Assembly (NCBI RefSeq): GCF_003716325.1
Contig: NZ_RDSR01000003.1
Location: forward strand, 62,001-126,000
Length of the DNA stretch: 64,000 nt
Reading direction: 5' to 3'
Source of the DNA: Cryobacterium tepidiphilum
GTDB lineage: Bacteria; Actinomycetota; Actinomycetes; Actinomycetales; Microbacteriaceae
A program made the position numbers and the translations under genes. This document shows positions 17,036-25,883 of the stretch, in pieces. Below the pieces are notes generated by a model. It ran no database searches. It saw only the letters and a list, made by a program, of their open reading frames with translations, and was not told the DNA's origin. The first letter of the stretch is position 1, and every line of letters begins with the position of its first letter.

Positions 17036-17860
17036 CTATTTACTGACGTCGGCTCCGAAGTACTTCTCGGACAGCTTGGCCAGAGTTCCGTCCGCACGCA
17101 ACTCGTCCAACGCCTTGTTCACTGCATCGACGAGGCTACTGCTGCCCTCGGCGAATGCGAAGGCGCTCTGGGAGGAATCATCGGTGGTCGCGGCCACCTT
17201 CAGCCCCTCGGCCCCCTTCTGCTTCTTGTAGTCGAGGTAGGTGAGCTGGTCGTTGATCGTCGCGTCCACGCGGCCCTGTTCGACGAGGGCCACAGACTGC
17301 GCCCATCCTTCGACCGGCTGCACGGTGGCGCCGCTGTCCTGCGCCAGCGTGTACCAGTTGCTGGTGAGTGACTGCGCCGTGGTCTTGCCCTTCAGGTCGG
17401 CGAAGGAGCCGATCGAGGTGTTGTCGTCCTTGACGACGATCACGCCCTTGGACACGGTGTACGGCTCGGAGAACTCGTACTTCGCCTTGCGCTCCGGGGT
17501 GATCGACACCTGGTTCGCGATGGTGTCGAAGCGCCCGGCCTCGAGGCCCGCGAAGATGCCGTCCCACTGCGTCTCCTTGAACTCGGCCTTGACGCCGAGC
17601 TTGTCGGCCACGGCGCGCGCGACCTCCACGTCGTAGCCGGTCAGCGGGCCGGAGCCGCCCTCGTGGTAGGAGAACGGGCGGTAGGTTCCCTCGGTGCCGA
17701 TCGTCAGCACGCCGGCGTCCTTCACCGCGGCGAGGGCGTCGCCGGATGCGGGAGCCGAGCTCGCGGCATCCGCTGCGCCGGACCCGTTGTCGGCGGAGCA
17801 CCCGGTCAGGGCGAGGGCTACCGCCGCGAGTACTCCTGCTGCAACAAGTCTGGTCTTCAT
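17036..17860 (-). CDS. Amino acid (cystine-type) ABC transporter substrate-binding lipoprotein
   Basis: 274-residue lipoprotein of the periplasmic-binding-protein family 3. The signal peptide ends in the lipobox LALTGC (Cys21), so it is membrane-anchored outside the cell. The fold signatures LTIGTEGTYRPFSYHEGGSGPLTGYDVEVARAVADKL (first lobe) and QWDGIFAGLEAGRFDTIANQVSITPERK are typical of cystine/polar amino acid receptors. ATG at 17860 follows GAGGAGCACG. It is the first gene of the transport operon; the 165-nt upstream gap to the ktrA stop holds its promoter, which I cannot define precisely. Confidence 0.93.
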   Translation of the reverse strand: MKTRLVAAGVLAAVALALTGCSADNGSGAADAASSAPASGDALAAVKDAGVLTIGTEGTYRPFSYHEGGSGPLTGYDVEVARAVADKLGVKAEFKETQWDGIFAGLEAGRFDTIANQVSITPERKAKYEFSEPYTVSKGVIVVKDDNTSIGSFADLKGKTTAQSLTSNWYTLAQDSGATVQPVEGWAQSVALVEQGRVDATINDQLTYLDYKKQKGAEGLKVAATTDDSSQSAFAFAEGSSSLVDAVNKALDELRADGTLAKLSEKYFGADVSK

Positions 17861-18025
17861 CGTGCTCCTCTGGTGAACGGATCCGGCTGGCCGCCGAAAG
17901 CTTGCACAGGCTAACAAGCGCCCGGCTCCGGCCCGTATTCCTGTTACCGCCCATTACCGGCAAAGTCTCGGGCGCGCCGGCTCTCGCCGAGCCGTCGAAC
18001 GCCTCGCCCCCGCGGCGGCGCGCTC

Positions 18026-18721
18026 CTAGGTGAGCTGGCTGAACGCTTCCGCCTTCTGCGTGGGCCCGGCGACGAGGATGGTGTCGTCCGCCTGGATCAC
18101 CGTGTCGGCCGTGGTGTAGTTCCAGTCCTGGCCGGCGGGCCGGTAGGCCGTGATCGTGACGCCGTACCGCGAGCGGATCTGCGCCTCGCCGAGTGGCTTG
18201 CCGATCACCGCCTGGCCCGGGCGGGTCTTGACGAGCGCGAAGTTCTCGCCGATCTCGATGTAGTCCTGCATGGCTCCGCGCACGAGGTGGGCCACGCGCT
18301 TGCCCATGTCCTTCTCCGGGTAGATGACGTGCTTCACCCCGAGCTGCTCGAGGATGGTGCCGTGCGCGTCGCTCACGGCCTTGGCCCAGACGTGCTCGAT
18401 GTCGAATCGCAGCAGGAGCGAGGTCGTGAGGATGCTGGCCTGGATGTCGCTGCCGATGGCCACCACGACGCGGTCGAATTCGGGCAGCCCCAGCTGTCGC
18501 AGGGTCTGCTCCTTGGTGGAGTCGCCCATCACGACGTGGGTCAGCTGGCCGTTGAGGCTCTGCACGATCTCCTCATCGCCGTCAATGCCGAGCACCTCCG
18601 TGCCTTTCGCCATCAGCTCCAGGGCCAGCGACTGCCCGAACCGGCCGAGGCCGATCACCGCGACCGAATTCGCTTCGGCGACCCGCGTGGGGTCGCCCCC
18701 GAACATGTGAAACTTAGCCAA
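18026..18721 (-). CDS. ktrA: KtrA/TrkA-type potassium channel regulatory subunit
   Basis: 231-residue RCK protein that gates the KtrB potassium pore on the cytoplasmic face. RCK_N (Rossmann) starts with VAVIGLGRFGQSLALELMAKG and contains GIDGDEEIV and VVMGDSTKEQTL for nucleotide binding. RCK_C begins near FALVKTRPGQAVIGKPL. The start is taken as TTG at 18721 because GGAAAGG lies 8 nt upstream and the frame overlaps the ktrB stop by 8 nt; an ATG five codons later is the alternative. It is cotranscribed with ktrB. The C-terminal domain in this family often binds c-di-AMP. Confidence 0.92.
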   Translation of the reverse strand: MAKFHMFGGDPTRVAEANSVAVIGLGRFGQSLALELMAKGTEVLGIDGDEEIVQSLNGQLTHVVMGDSTKEQTLRQLGLPEFDRVVVAIGSDIQASILTTSLLLRFDIEHVWAKAVSDAHGTILEQLGVKHVIYPEKDMGKRVAHLVRGAMQDYIEIGENFALVKTRPGQAVIGKPLGEAQIRSRYGVTITAYRPAGQDWNYTTADTVIQADDTILVAGPTQKAEAFSQLT

Positions 18722-20078
18722 TGATCGGCCTTTCCTTGGGGAGTTGGTAGGACAGCTGGCGCTCCCGCAATGCGAGGGCGGTCGCGAACGTGGTCGGGCC
18801 GAGCCGCCCGACGATCATCAGGGCGATGAGGATGAGCTGGCCGCCGATCGGCAGGTGGGGGGTGATGCCCGTGGACAGGCCCACCGTGGCGAAGGCCGAG
18901 ATCGCTTCGAAGAGACTCGGCCCGAGGTCGTAGTCGGTCATGAGGATGATGCCGGCCGTCGCGGCCACGACGACGGCGACCGACAGCAGCGCGACAGCGA
19001 TGGCCTGGCGGTGCACGGCGCGCGACAGGCGCTTGCCGAACACGTTCACGACCGCTTCGCCACGCACCTCGGCGAGGATGATGAAGAAGAGCACCGCGAA
19101 GGTGGTGATCTTGATGCCGCCGGCGGTGCCGGCCGGGCCGCCGCCGATGAACATCAGGATGTCCATGCCGAGCAGGGTGGCGCCGTCGAGCTGGCCGATG
19201 TCGACGCTGTTGAAGCCCGAGGTGCGCGTCTGCACCGACTGGAAGAAGCCGACCAGGATCTTCGACGGCCAGTCGAGCGGCCCGAGCGTCTGCGGGTTGC
19301 TCCATTCCAGCACCGTGATGTAGAGCGTGCCGAGGGTCAGCAGCGTAACGGTCCCCCACAGCACCAGCCGGGTGTTCATTGTCCATCGGAGCGGGTTGTG
19401 GGCGTGCTTGCGCAGCTGGTTGATGACCGGGAACCCGAGACCGCCGATGATCGTCGCCGCGCACAGCGGGAGGCAGATGAACGGGTCGGTCGCGTACGAC
19501 ACGATGTTGTCGCTGAAGAGCGCGAACCCGGCGTTGTTGAACGACGACACCGCGTGGAAGAGACCGAGCCAGGCGGCCTCGGGCAGCGGCCGCCCGTAAC
19601 CGAGCCAGAACCGCGCCGTGAGCAGCAGCATCACCGCGGCTTCGATCACGAACGAGACGCGCACCACCCCGAGCAGCAGCACGCCGATGTCTTCGAGCCC
19701 GGCACTCTTCACCTCGACGGATGTCGTGAGCTTGGACCGCAGCGACATCCGCCTGATCACGGCCAGGCCGATCACGGAGGCCAGGGTCATCACGCCGAAC
19801 CCGCCGACCTGGATGAGCACCAGGATGACGGCCTCGCCGAAGCCGGTCCAGTAGGTGGGGGTGTCGACCACGACGAGCCCGGTCACGCAGACGGAGGAAA
19901 CCGCGGTGAACAGCGCGTCGATCAGGGGGGCGCCGCCCGGGCCCGATTTCGCCATGGGCAGCATCAGCAGCCCGGTGCCCACGACGATCGCGGCAAGGAA
20001 ACCGGCGAGAATGACCTGCGCGGGATGGAGACGGAGGGTCGGCCGTGTAAGACGGCTGGTGTTACGGAGACCGAGCAC
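18714..20078 (-). CDS. ktrB: KtrB/TrkH-type potassium uptake channel subunit
   Basis: 454-residue membrane subunit of the Ktr/Trk potassium uptake system (four M1-P-M2 repeats). Selectivity-filter regions can be followed: TAVSSVCVTGLVVVDT, FHAVSSFNNAGFALFS, FQSVQTRTSGFNSVD and FEAISAFATVGLSTGI, each with the conserved Gly. The N-terminus RLHPAQVILAGFLAAIVVGTGLLMLP is typical. The start codon is GTG at 20078, with weak ribosome-site context. No ydaO-type c-di-AMP riboswitch is visible in the 70-nt upstream gap. Confidence 0.93.
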   Translation of the reverse strand: MLGLRNTSRLTRPTLRLHPAQVILAGFLAAIVVGTGLLMLPMAKSGPGGAPLIDALFTAVSSVCVTGLVVVDTPTYWTGFGEAVILVLIQVGGFGVMTLASVIGLAVIRRMSLRSKLTTSVEVKSAGLEDIGVLLLGVVRVSFVIEAAVMLLLTARFWLGYGRPLPEAAWLGLFHAVSSFNNAGFALFSDNIVSYATDPFICLPLCAATIIGGLGFPVINQLRKHAHNPLRWTMNTRLVLWGTVTLLTLGTLYITVLEWSNPQTLGPLDWPSKILVGFFQSVQTRTSGFNSVDIGQLDGATLLGMDILMFIGGGPAGTAGGIKITTFAVLFFIILAEVRGEAVVNVFGKRLSRAVHRQAIAVALLSVAVVVAATAGIILMTDYDLGPSLFEAISAFATVGLSTGITPHLPIGGQLILIALMIVGRLGPTTFATALALRERQLSYQLPKERPIIG

Positions 20079-20148
20079 GGCGCAACATTACACGGGTGTG
20101 AGCCGCCATTCCCCCAATCAATCTCTCACGGCTGGGCTCGCCGAGAAC

Positions 20149-20670
20149 TCAGCTGGCGGAGCCGACGCGGTGGGGCAGCTTCCAGCCCGGTCGCACGAAG
20201 TGGCACGTGTAGCCGTTCGGGTACTTCTCGAGGTAGTCCTGGTGCTCCTCTTCGGCCTCCCAGAAGTCCCCGGCAGGGGCGACCTCGGTCACGACCTTGC
20301 CGGGCCAGAGGCCGGAAGCGTCGACATCGGCGATGGTCTCTTCCGCCACGCGCTTCTGCTCGTCGCTGGTGTAGAAGATGGCCGACCGGTAGCTGGCGCC
20401 GATATCGTTGCCCTGCCGGTTCTTCGTCGACGGGTCGTGGATCTGGAAGAAGAACTCGAGCAGGTCGCGGAACGAGATCTGCTCGGGGTCGAACACGATC
20501 TCGACGGATTCGGCGTGATTGCCGTGGTGGCGATACGTCGCGTTCGGCGTCTCCCCGCCTGAGTAGCCGACCCGGGTCGAGATCACGCCCGGACGCCGGC
20601 GCAGCAACTGCTGCGCGCCCCAGAAGCAGCCTCCGGCGAGAATTGCCGTTTCCGTTGCAGCGGTCATCAT
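20149..20670 (-). CDS. msrA: Peptide methionine sulfoxide reductase A
   Basis: 173-residue enzyme that repairs methionine-S-sulfoxide in proteins. The catalytic motif GGCFWG (Cys15) is followed by [35 protein letters not shown], the active-site Glu region, and [13 protein letters not shown]. Family length is normal. Two consecutive ATGs (20670 and 20667) follow GGAGACC; the second is better spaced. A further upstream ATG would add 20 residues with no family similarity. It is followed by ktrB on the same strand after 70 nt. Confidence 0.94.
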   Translation of the reverse strand: MMTAATETAILAGGCFWGAQQLLRRRPGVISTRVGYSGGETPNATYRHHGNHAESVEIVFDPEQISFRDLLEFFFQIHDPSTKNRQGNDIGASYRSAIFYTSDEQKRVAEETIADVDASGLWPGKVVTEVAPAGDFWEAEEEHQDYLEKYPNGYTCHFVRPGWKLPHRVGSAS

Positions 20671-20811
20671 GGTCTCCTTCGTCTCGTCCGGGCTGAGCAG
20701 CTCAGCCCGCGTCGGGTACAACCCCATTGTGGTGCCGGGTGTTCCACACATCCTGCACGGCGGCTGTGCGTTTGTCCTGCAGGTGTTCCGCGGCGCCCGA
20801 TGACCCCGGCC

Positions 20812-21402
20812 TCAGTTCGCTGTCTTGGGGCGCGGTGCGGCCTTCGCCGCCGCCTTCGCCGCCTTCTTCGCCTCCCGCACGCGGGCGAGCGACTCCGGGT
20901 CGACGATGTCGGCCACCGACATCAGGCTGCCCTCCTCGCCGTATGGGGCGGATGCCTCGCGCCAGCCGGGCGCCGCGAGCGCCCGCTGTTTGCCGAGCAG
21001 GGCCAGGAAGATGCGGGCCTTCTGCTCGCCGAAGCCGGGCAGTGATTTCAGCCTGCGCAGCACTTCCGCGCCGTCGGGGTCGCCCTCGGTCCAGATCGCG
21101 GTGGCGTCGTCGTGCCAGTCGTCCCGCACCGCCTGGCAGACGGCCTGCACCCGGGCGGCCATCGAGCCGGGAAAGCGGTGGACCGCGGGCGCCTCGCGGA
21201 AGACCGCCACGAACGCCTCGGGCTCATACTCGGCGATCGCCGCGGCATCGAGCGAGCCGGTGCGGTCCCGGATCTTGGCGGGTCCGGCGAACGCGGACTC
21301 CATGGTGACCTGCTGGTCCAGGAGCATCCCGAGCAGCAGGGCGAGATCGTCCTCGGCGAGCAGGGCGTCGGCGGCCGGGTCGCCGGTGAGGTACATCGTC
21401 AT
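20812..21402 (-). CDS. HhH-GPD-type base excision DNA repair protein
   Basis: 196-residue DNA glycosylase-like protein. The N-terminal part (LLAEDDLALLLGMLLDQQVTMESAFAGP) matches the actinobacterial HhH-GPD repair family. The helix-hairpin-helix is LKSLPGFGEQKARIFLALLG, ending near the Gly-Pro-Asp region. The C-terminus is an Ala/Lys-rich tail (EAKKAAKAAAKAAPRPK) likely to bind DNA. Lesion specificity is not readable. ATG at 21402 is the first start. It is divergent from the GlxA regulator (185-nt gap). Confidence 0.88.
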   Translation of the reverse strand: MTMYLTGDPAADALLAEDDLALLLGMLLDQQVTMESAFAGPAKIRDRTGSLDAAAIAEYEPEAFVAVFREAPAVHRFPGSMAARVQAVCQAVRDDWHDDATAIWTEGDPDGAEVLRRLKSLPGFGEQKARIFLALLGKQRALAAPGWREASAPYGEEGSLMSVADIVDPESLARVREAKKAAKAAAKAAPRPKTAN

Positions 21403-21587
21403 GTCGGCATTCTCTCATTCCGGGCGAGACCACTGACGCCGCGTCGCCGTGCCGGTCGACGGCGTCGCGGAGCGCCGTCGATGACGATGTCCCGCACCGA
21501 CTCCCCCACGTCGTTTCCGCAAACGACGCCGCAGGACACTGCTGGCAGACTTGATCATAAGCGCTCATTATCTGCCACACTGGCCGG

Positions 21588-22574
21588 GTGATCACTTCTG
21601 TCGCCGTCATAGTCCTACCCGGACTCTCGCCGTTCGAGTTCGGCGTGGTCTGCGAGGTCTTCGCCCTCGACCGCTCCGGCCTCGGTGTGGGACTTCCCGC
21701 GTTCGACTTCCGGGTGTGCACACCGGAGCCGGGGCTGCTGCCGACCAGTGCCGGCTTCTCGGTGTCGGTCGAGCATGACCTCTCGGCCGCCCGCGGCGTC
21801 GACCTCCTCGTCATGGCCCCGTTCCACACCGCGTCACCGCCGCCACAGCCCGTGATCGACCTATTGCGCGAGACGGATGCCCGGGGCGGTCGCATCCTCT
21901 CGGTCTGCGAGGGGGCGCTGACGCTCGCCGCCGCCGGCATCCTCGACGGGCGGCGCGCGACGACGCACTGGATGCACTCACAGCGGATGGCTGCCGACTT
22001 CCCGCTCATCGAGGTGGACGAGAACGTGCTCTACGTGGAAGACGGCAACATCATCACCAGTGCGGGCACGGCCGCCGGCATCGACGCCTGCCTCCATCTC
22101 ATTCGAAGCGAGTTCGGCACCAAGGCTGCGTCGGCGATCGCGAGGGGCATGGTGGTTCCTCCGCACCGGGAGGGCGGCCAGCTGCAATTCATCGACCGCC
22201 CGGTCCACGCCCCGGGCGACGCCGGCATGGGCCCGCTGCTCAGTTGGATGTCCGGCCACCTCACCCAAGACCTCGGCGTCGCGGAACTCGCTGACCGGAT
22301 GCACATGTCAGAACGGAACTTCGCGCGGCGGTTCAAGGCCGAGACCGGGGCCACGCCGGCCGCGTGGGTGGTCTCGCAACGACTCCTCAGGGCCAGAAGC
22401 CTCCTCGAAGACACCGAGGCGAGCGTGGACGAGGTCGCTCGCCTCTCCGGCTTCGGGCAGGCAGTCCTACTCCGCCACCACTTCCAGCGAGCCCTGGGAA
22501 CCAGTCCCGCTGCGTACCGCCGCCTTTTCCGAGGGCGGGAACGGACGAATCGGTCAGCGGCCGGGGCGCTCTGA
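21588..22574 (+). CDS. GlxA-family AraC-type transcriptional regulator
   Basis: 328-residue regulator with a DJ-1/PfpI-like amidotransferase-fold sensor (about 1-190) and a C-terminal AraC DNA-binding domain (about 215-320). The sensor contains SVAVIVLPGLSPFEFGVVCEVF and the nucleophile-elbow analogue ILSVCEGALTLAAAGILDGRRATTHW; the elbow Cys is present. The HTH reads DLGVAELADRMHMSERNFARRFKAETGATPAAW, and the second helix pair is DEVARLSGFGQAVLLRHHF. GTG at 21588. Targets are unknown; no adjacent catabolic genes in the same direction. Confidence 0.92.
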   Translation: MITSVAVIVLPGLSPFEFGVVCEVFALDRSGLGVGLPAFDFRVCTPEPGLLPTSAGFSVSVEHDLSAARGVDLLVMAPFHTASPPPQPVIDLLRETDARGGRILSVCEGALTLAAAGILDGRRATTHWMHSQRMAADFPLIEVDENVLYVEDGNIITSAGTAAGIDACLHLIRSEFGTKAASAIARGMVVPPHREGGQLQFIDRPVHAPGDAGMGPLLSWMSGHLTQDLGVAELADRMHMSERNFARRFKAETGATPAAWVVSQRLLRARSLLEDTEASVDEVARLSGFGQAVLLRHHFQRALGTSPAAYRRLFRGRERTNRSAAGAL

Positions 22575-22589
22575 ACCGCCGGCCGAGCT

Positions 22590-22626
22590 GTGGCAGAATA
22601 TGCGCGAAGCGCGTTATTCCTGCCAC
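22590..22626 (+). other. Long stem-loop between the GlxA regulator and a small gene
   Basis: GTGGCAG-AATA (22590-22600) pairs with TATTC-CTGCCAC (22615-22626) with one bulge, and GCGC pairs close the loop. There is no T-tract. It could terminate the regulator gene or shape the leader of the 77-codon gene starting at 22694. Confidence 0.5.
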
Positions 22627-22693
22627 TGGTCGTGGGGTGGGAGCGTCCCTAACGTTGGTCGTGTCCCATCCGTTCACGAACGAAAGCACGGCC

Positions 22694-22927
22694 ATGTACA
22701 TCCACCCCTCCCTGTTTCCCTCGCTTCGTGAGGCAGAGGAACGCCGGTATGCCCTGCTGCTCGAGCGCAGGCGCGTCGCCCGTGAGCGGTCGGAGTCGCA
22801 TCCCCCAGCCTCGCGGCGCGCCAGGGCGGCCCTCCAGCGGGCCCGCCGGGTGCTCGTCACACGGTGGACGACGCATCCGCGTCCGCTGCCCTCGGTCGTA
22901 CCCTGCGGAGGCGAGGCCTGCTGCTGA
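22694..22927 (+). CDS. Small basic protein of unknown function (77 aa)
   Basis: ATG at 22694 opens a 77-codon frame with a weak GAAAG ribosome site. The first part (MYIHPSLFPSLREAEERRYA, then a run with RRRVARERSE) is a charged amphipathic helix. The rest is Arg-rich (RRARAALQRARRVLV), ending in CGGEACC. The pattern MYxHPxL followed by a Glu/Arg-rich helix occurs in small actinobacterial proteins, but no function is known. It shares its 3' side with the convergent DHA2 gene. Confidence 0.55.
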   Translation: MYIHPSLFPSLREAEERRYALLLERRRVARERSESHPPASRRARAALQRARRVLVTRWTTHPRPLPSVVPCGGEACC

Positions 22928-22970
22928 GCGACTCCTTTCCGGCATCCGTCGTTCCTCGCCGCGAAACCGC

Positions 22971-24416
22971 TCAGCGGCGGCGCTGGCGCAGGTCGGCGTA
23001 GGCGATCAGCAGGGCGAGCATCACGACCACGATGATCACGGCGAACCCGGTGCTGAAGGCGACTGTCCAGTTCGATGCGCTCAGAACGCCGAACGTCACC
23101 GCGGTGATGACGGCAATGCCGACGGACGTCCCGATCCGCTGCCCGGTCTGCATGATCCCGCCTGAGCTGCCCGCGTAGCGCAGCGGAACGTCGGCGAGAG
23201 TGAGCGTCTGGTTGGGGCTGATCACCGAGCCCTGGGCGATGCCGACGAAGGAGAGGGAGAGCAGCAGCCACCATTCGCTGGCGTGGCCGCCGGCGTGCAG
23301 CCAGACCACGAGGATGCTCAGCAGCAGCCCCAGGATGGCACTGTACATGCCGGCGATGACGACCTTTCGGCCGAGCCGGGCGACATTGCGACCGCTCCAG
23401 AGCGCGGTGACGGCTGCGAGAACCGAGCTGGGCAGGCCGACAAAGCCCGACTCGAACGCGCTGTGGTCCAGGCCGTCCTGCATGTAGAGGGCCACCAGGA
23501 CCCAGACGCTGGTGACACCCATGAAATACAAGGTGATCAACAGGGATCCGTTGGCAAAGCTCGGTGTGCGGAAGATGGCGAGGTCGACCATGGGGCTGTT
23601 GCCGCGCTCCTTGTACCGGCGTTCCCACCAGAGCCACAGCGCCACCAGGAGGATGCCGAGCGGGAGCGCGAACCAGACGGCCGGGTGGCTCTCCGCCTCG
23701 ACGAACGGGAGGAGGACGGCGAGCACCGCGAGGCCGAGCAGCACGGCCCCCACCGGGTCCAGGTCGTGGCGGGGGCGCGGGAGGCCGGGGCCGTCGGGGA
23801 GGTGCCGGTTGAACAGCGGACGCGGGATCCACACCCAGGCGAGGATGATGGCGATGACGCCGACCGGGATGTTGATGAGGAAGGTCCACCGCCACCCCTG
23901 CTCCGGCCCGGCGGCCTCGATGAGCAGGCCGCCGAGGAGCGGCCCGACCGCGACGGACACGCCCACGGCACTGCCGAAGATGCCGAAGGCCCTGCCCCGT
24001 TCCGCTCCGCGGAAGTAGTGCTGGATCATGCCGACGGCCTGCGGACTCAGGAGGCCCGAGCCGATTCCCTGCACGGCGCGCGCGATGTTGAGCGACAGCG
24101 GGTCGGGAGCCAGCCCCGCGGCGATCGATGACGCCGTGAACAACGCCACGCCGGCGATGAAGAGCGGGCCACGGCCGAAGATGTCGCCCGCGCGCCCGGC
24201 GGCGACCAGGCCGACACCGAAGGTGAGGGCGTAGCCGGAGAGCACCCACTGCAGCTGGGACTGGGTGGCGTCGAGTGCCGACTGGATCGACGGCAGGGCG
24301 ACGTTGACGATGCTCACGCCGACAAGCGACATGAACAGCGCCACGATGAGCACCGCGAGCACCCGCCAGCGGCGGGGATCCGGCGCGTCGTCGGCGGGGA
24401 GTTCAGGCGTGCTCAC
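22971..24416 (-). CDS. DHA2-family MFS efflux transporter
   Basis: 481-residue drug/proton antiporter with about 14 helices. Recognisable elements: WRVLAVLIVALFMSLVGVSIVNVALPSIQ, motif A GRAGDIFGRGPLFI, RAVQGIGSGLLSPQAVGMIQHYFRGAERGRAFGIFGSAVGVSVAVGPLLGGLL (motif C), and the second-half loop SGRNVARLGRKVVIAGM. The large loop between helices 6 and 7 carries a Pro/Arg-rich insertion. GTG start at 24416. It is divergent from the TRIC channel gene (86-nt gap). No dedicated regulator is adjacent on this side. Substrate unknown. Confidence 0.92.
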   Translation of the reverse strand: MSTPELPADDAPDPRRWRVLAVLIVALFMSLVGVSIVNVALPSIQSALDATQSQLQWVLSGYALTFGVGLVAAGRAGDIFGRGPLFIAGVALFTASSIAAGLAPDPLSLNIARAVQGIGSGLLSPQAVGMIQHYFRGAERGRAFGIFGSAVGVSVAVGPLLGGLLIEAAGPEQGWRWTFLINIPVGVIAIILAWVWIPRPLFNRHLPDGPGLPRPRHDLDPVGAVLLGLAVLAVLLPFVEAESHPAVWFALPLGILLVALWLWWERRYKERGNSPMVDLAIFRTPSFANGSLLITLYFMGVTSVWVLVALYMQDGLDHSAFESGFVGLPSSVLAAVTALWSGRNVARLGRKVVIAGMYSAILGLLLSILVVWLHAGGHASEWWLLLSLSFVGIAQGSVISPNQTLTLADVPLRYAGSSGGIMQTGQRIGTSVGIAVITAVTFGVLSASNWTVAFSTGFAVIIVVVMLALLIAYADLRQRRR

Positions 24417-24502
24417 TTCATCGACACTAACCCCGGATCACGCGGCGGAAACAGGCCTGCGGCGCACGCCGGCCACGGTGCGGCGACGAGTATCGTGGCA
24501 TC

Positions 24503-25150
24503 GTGACCGACCCCACCGAGACCGTGAACGACGTCATCCGGGTGGTCGACCTCGCCGGTGTCCTCGGCAACGCCACCCTCGGGGGCATCGCGGCGCGCAG
24601 CGCCAAACTCGATCTCGTCGGGTTCGTCTGCCTGGCGATTCTGTCGGGCCTCGGCGGCGGGATGATCCGCGACACCCTGCTGCAGCGCGGAACGCCCGTG
24701 GCCCTCACCGACCCGTACTACCTGATCCTGGCCGTCACAGGTGCCGCCATCGCGTTCGTGGTGCACATCCGGGGGCGCTGGACCCACCGCGTGCTCACGC
24801 TCATCGACGCGCTGGCCGTCGGATGCTGGGCCGCCGTCGGCGCGCAGAAGGCGCTGGAGGCGGACCTCGGGTGGCTTCCGGCCGTGATGCTCGGCGTCAT
24901 CACCGCCGTGGGCGGCGGAATGGTGCGTGACGTCTTCCTGTTGCGCGTGCCGTCCATCTTCGGCGGCAACACGCTCTACGCCACGAGTGCCGTGCTCGCC
25001 AGCGTCGTCATGGTGATCTTCAGCGAACTCGGGCTGCCGGCCATCGGGTCGGCGGCCGCGCTCCTGAGCGGCGCCGGGCTCTCATTGCTGGCCCGGCGTT
25101 ACCGGTGGATTCTCCCAACAGAGGTACGCATCCGTCGGCCCTCAGGCTGA
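24503..25150 (+). CDS. TRIC-family cation channel (UPF0126)
   Basis: 215-residue membrane protein formed by two homologous three-helix repeats plus a seventh helix. The repeats carry the family glycine motif: LSGLGGGMIRDTLLQRGTP in the first and VGGGMVRDVFLLRVPSIF in the second. It matches prokaryotic TRIC trimeric intracellular cation-type channels, thought to pass K+/Na+. GTG at 24503. It stands alone, divergent from the DHA2 pump and convergent with the small membrane protein downstream. Confidence 0.92.
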   Translation: MTDPTETVNDVIRVVDLAGVLGNATLGGIAARSAKLDLVGFVCLAILSGLGGGMIRDTLLQRGTPVALTDPYYLILAVTGAAIAFVVHIRGRWTHRVLTLIDALAVGCWAAVGAQKALEADLGWLPAVMLGVITAVGGGMVRDVFLLRVPSIFGGNTLYATSAVLASVVMVIFSELGLPAIGSAAALLSGAGLSLLARRYRWILPTEVRIRRPSG

Positions 25151-25258
25151 GTCGGGTGATGGAGCCGACCCTCACAACGGGAACCGCCGCCGCAGTGGTC
25201 GCCGCGCTCGCCTGGCTCGGCCCGGGCGCCGCCTGAACGGTGCCTGCGGCCGCCGCGG

Positions 25259-25750
25259 TCAGCGGTTGCGGAATCGCCGGTAGGTCGAGGCCGCCACCAG
25301 TCCGAAGACGAGGTGCGGCACGATGTCCGCCGCCCACTCGACCGGCTTCCAGCTGCGCGGGTCGGTGAGGCCCAGCATGGTCATCGGGCCGTCGCCCATG
25401 GCCATCGCGCCGAGGCCGATCCCTGCGCCGGCCAGGGCCAGCGGCGGCCGCCGGCCACCGATGAGCAGGGCATAACCGACGCCGACGGTGATGCCCGTCG
25501 CGATGCCCATCACGGCGCCGAGGCCGGTCTTGCGGTTGTCGGCGGTGGACCCCTCGCCCAGGTCGATCCCGGCCTTGTGGGCGAGGTCGGCGGCGGTCTT
25601 GGCGGGCATCTGGCTCGCCGGCCGGCCGCGCACCGTCATGTCGAGGTAGGTCGCGAGGTTCAGCGCGGTCGTCGCCGCGGCGCCGGCGGCGAGGCCGCCG
25701 AGCACGCGAGTGGCCAGCGTGGGTGCGTCGGTCGTGCCTGTCGAAAGCAT
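25259..25750 (-). CDS. Membrane protein of unknown function (163 aa)
   Basis: 163 residues with small-residue-rich hydrophobic segments at about 16-34, 76-94, 100-118 and 140-158 (VLGGLAAGAAATTALNLATY, LGAVMGIATGITVGVGYALL, IVPHLVFGLVAASTYRRF). The start MLSTGTTDAPTLATRVLGG is set by GGAG 7 nt before ATG 25750. The pattern resembles actinobacterial multi-pass proteins of the DUF1440 kind, but I cannot confirm this. No function assigned. The 133-nt gap to the PQ-loop gene upstream allows either separate or joint transcription. Confidence 0.75.
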   Translation of the reverse strand: MLSTGTTDAPTLATRVLGGLAAGAAATTALNLATYLDMTVRGRPASQMPAKTAADLAHKAGIDLGEGSTADNRKTGLGAVMGIATGITVGVGYALLIGGRRPPLALAGAGIGLGAMAMGDGPMTMLGLTDPRSWKPVEWAADIVPHLVFGLVAASTYRRFRNR

Positions 25751-25883
25751 GTGGTGTCTCCAGCCTGTTCGTCGATGTCGTCGATCTGCTGGCGCCGGGC
25801 GCCGCCCCCCTTCCGCATGATACCCACGCCGTGCCGGGCGCCGACAGGGGCACAACCGCCGGCGAAGCGGCGATGCCGTGCCG

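Noticed and set aside
20079..20148. Possible c-di-AMP (ydaO) riboswitch before ktrB
   Set aside because: The gap is only 70 nt and lacks the conserved ydaO core; nothing resembling the paired GA-rich elements is present.
25159..25236. A 25-codon ORF (MEPTLTTGTAAAVVAALAWL...) after the TRIC gene
   Set aside because: It has no clear ribosome site, no downstream gene on the same strand to regulate, and is too short to support on composition alone.
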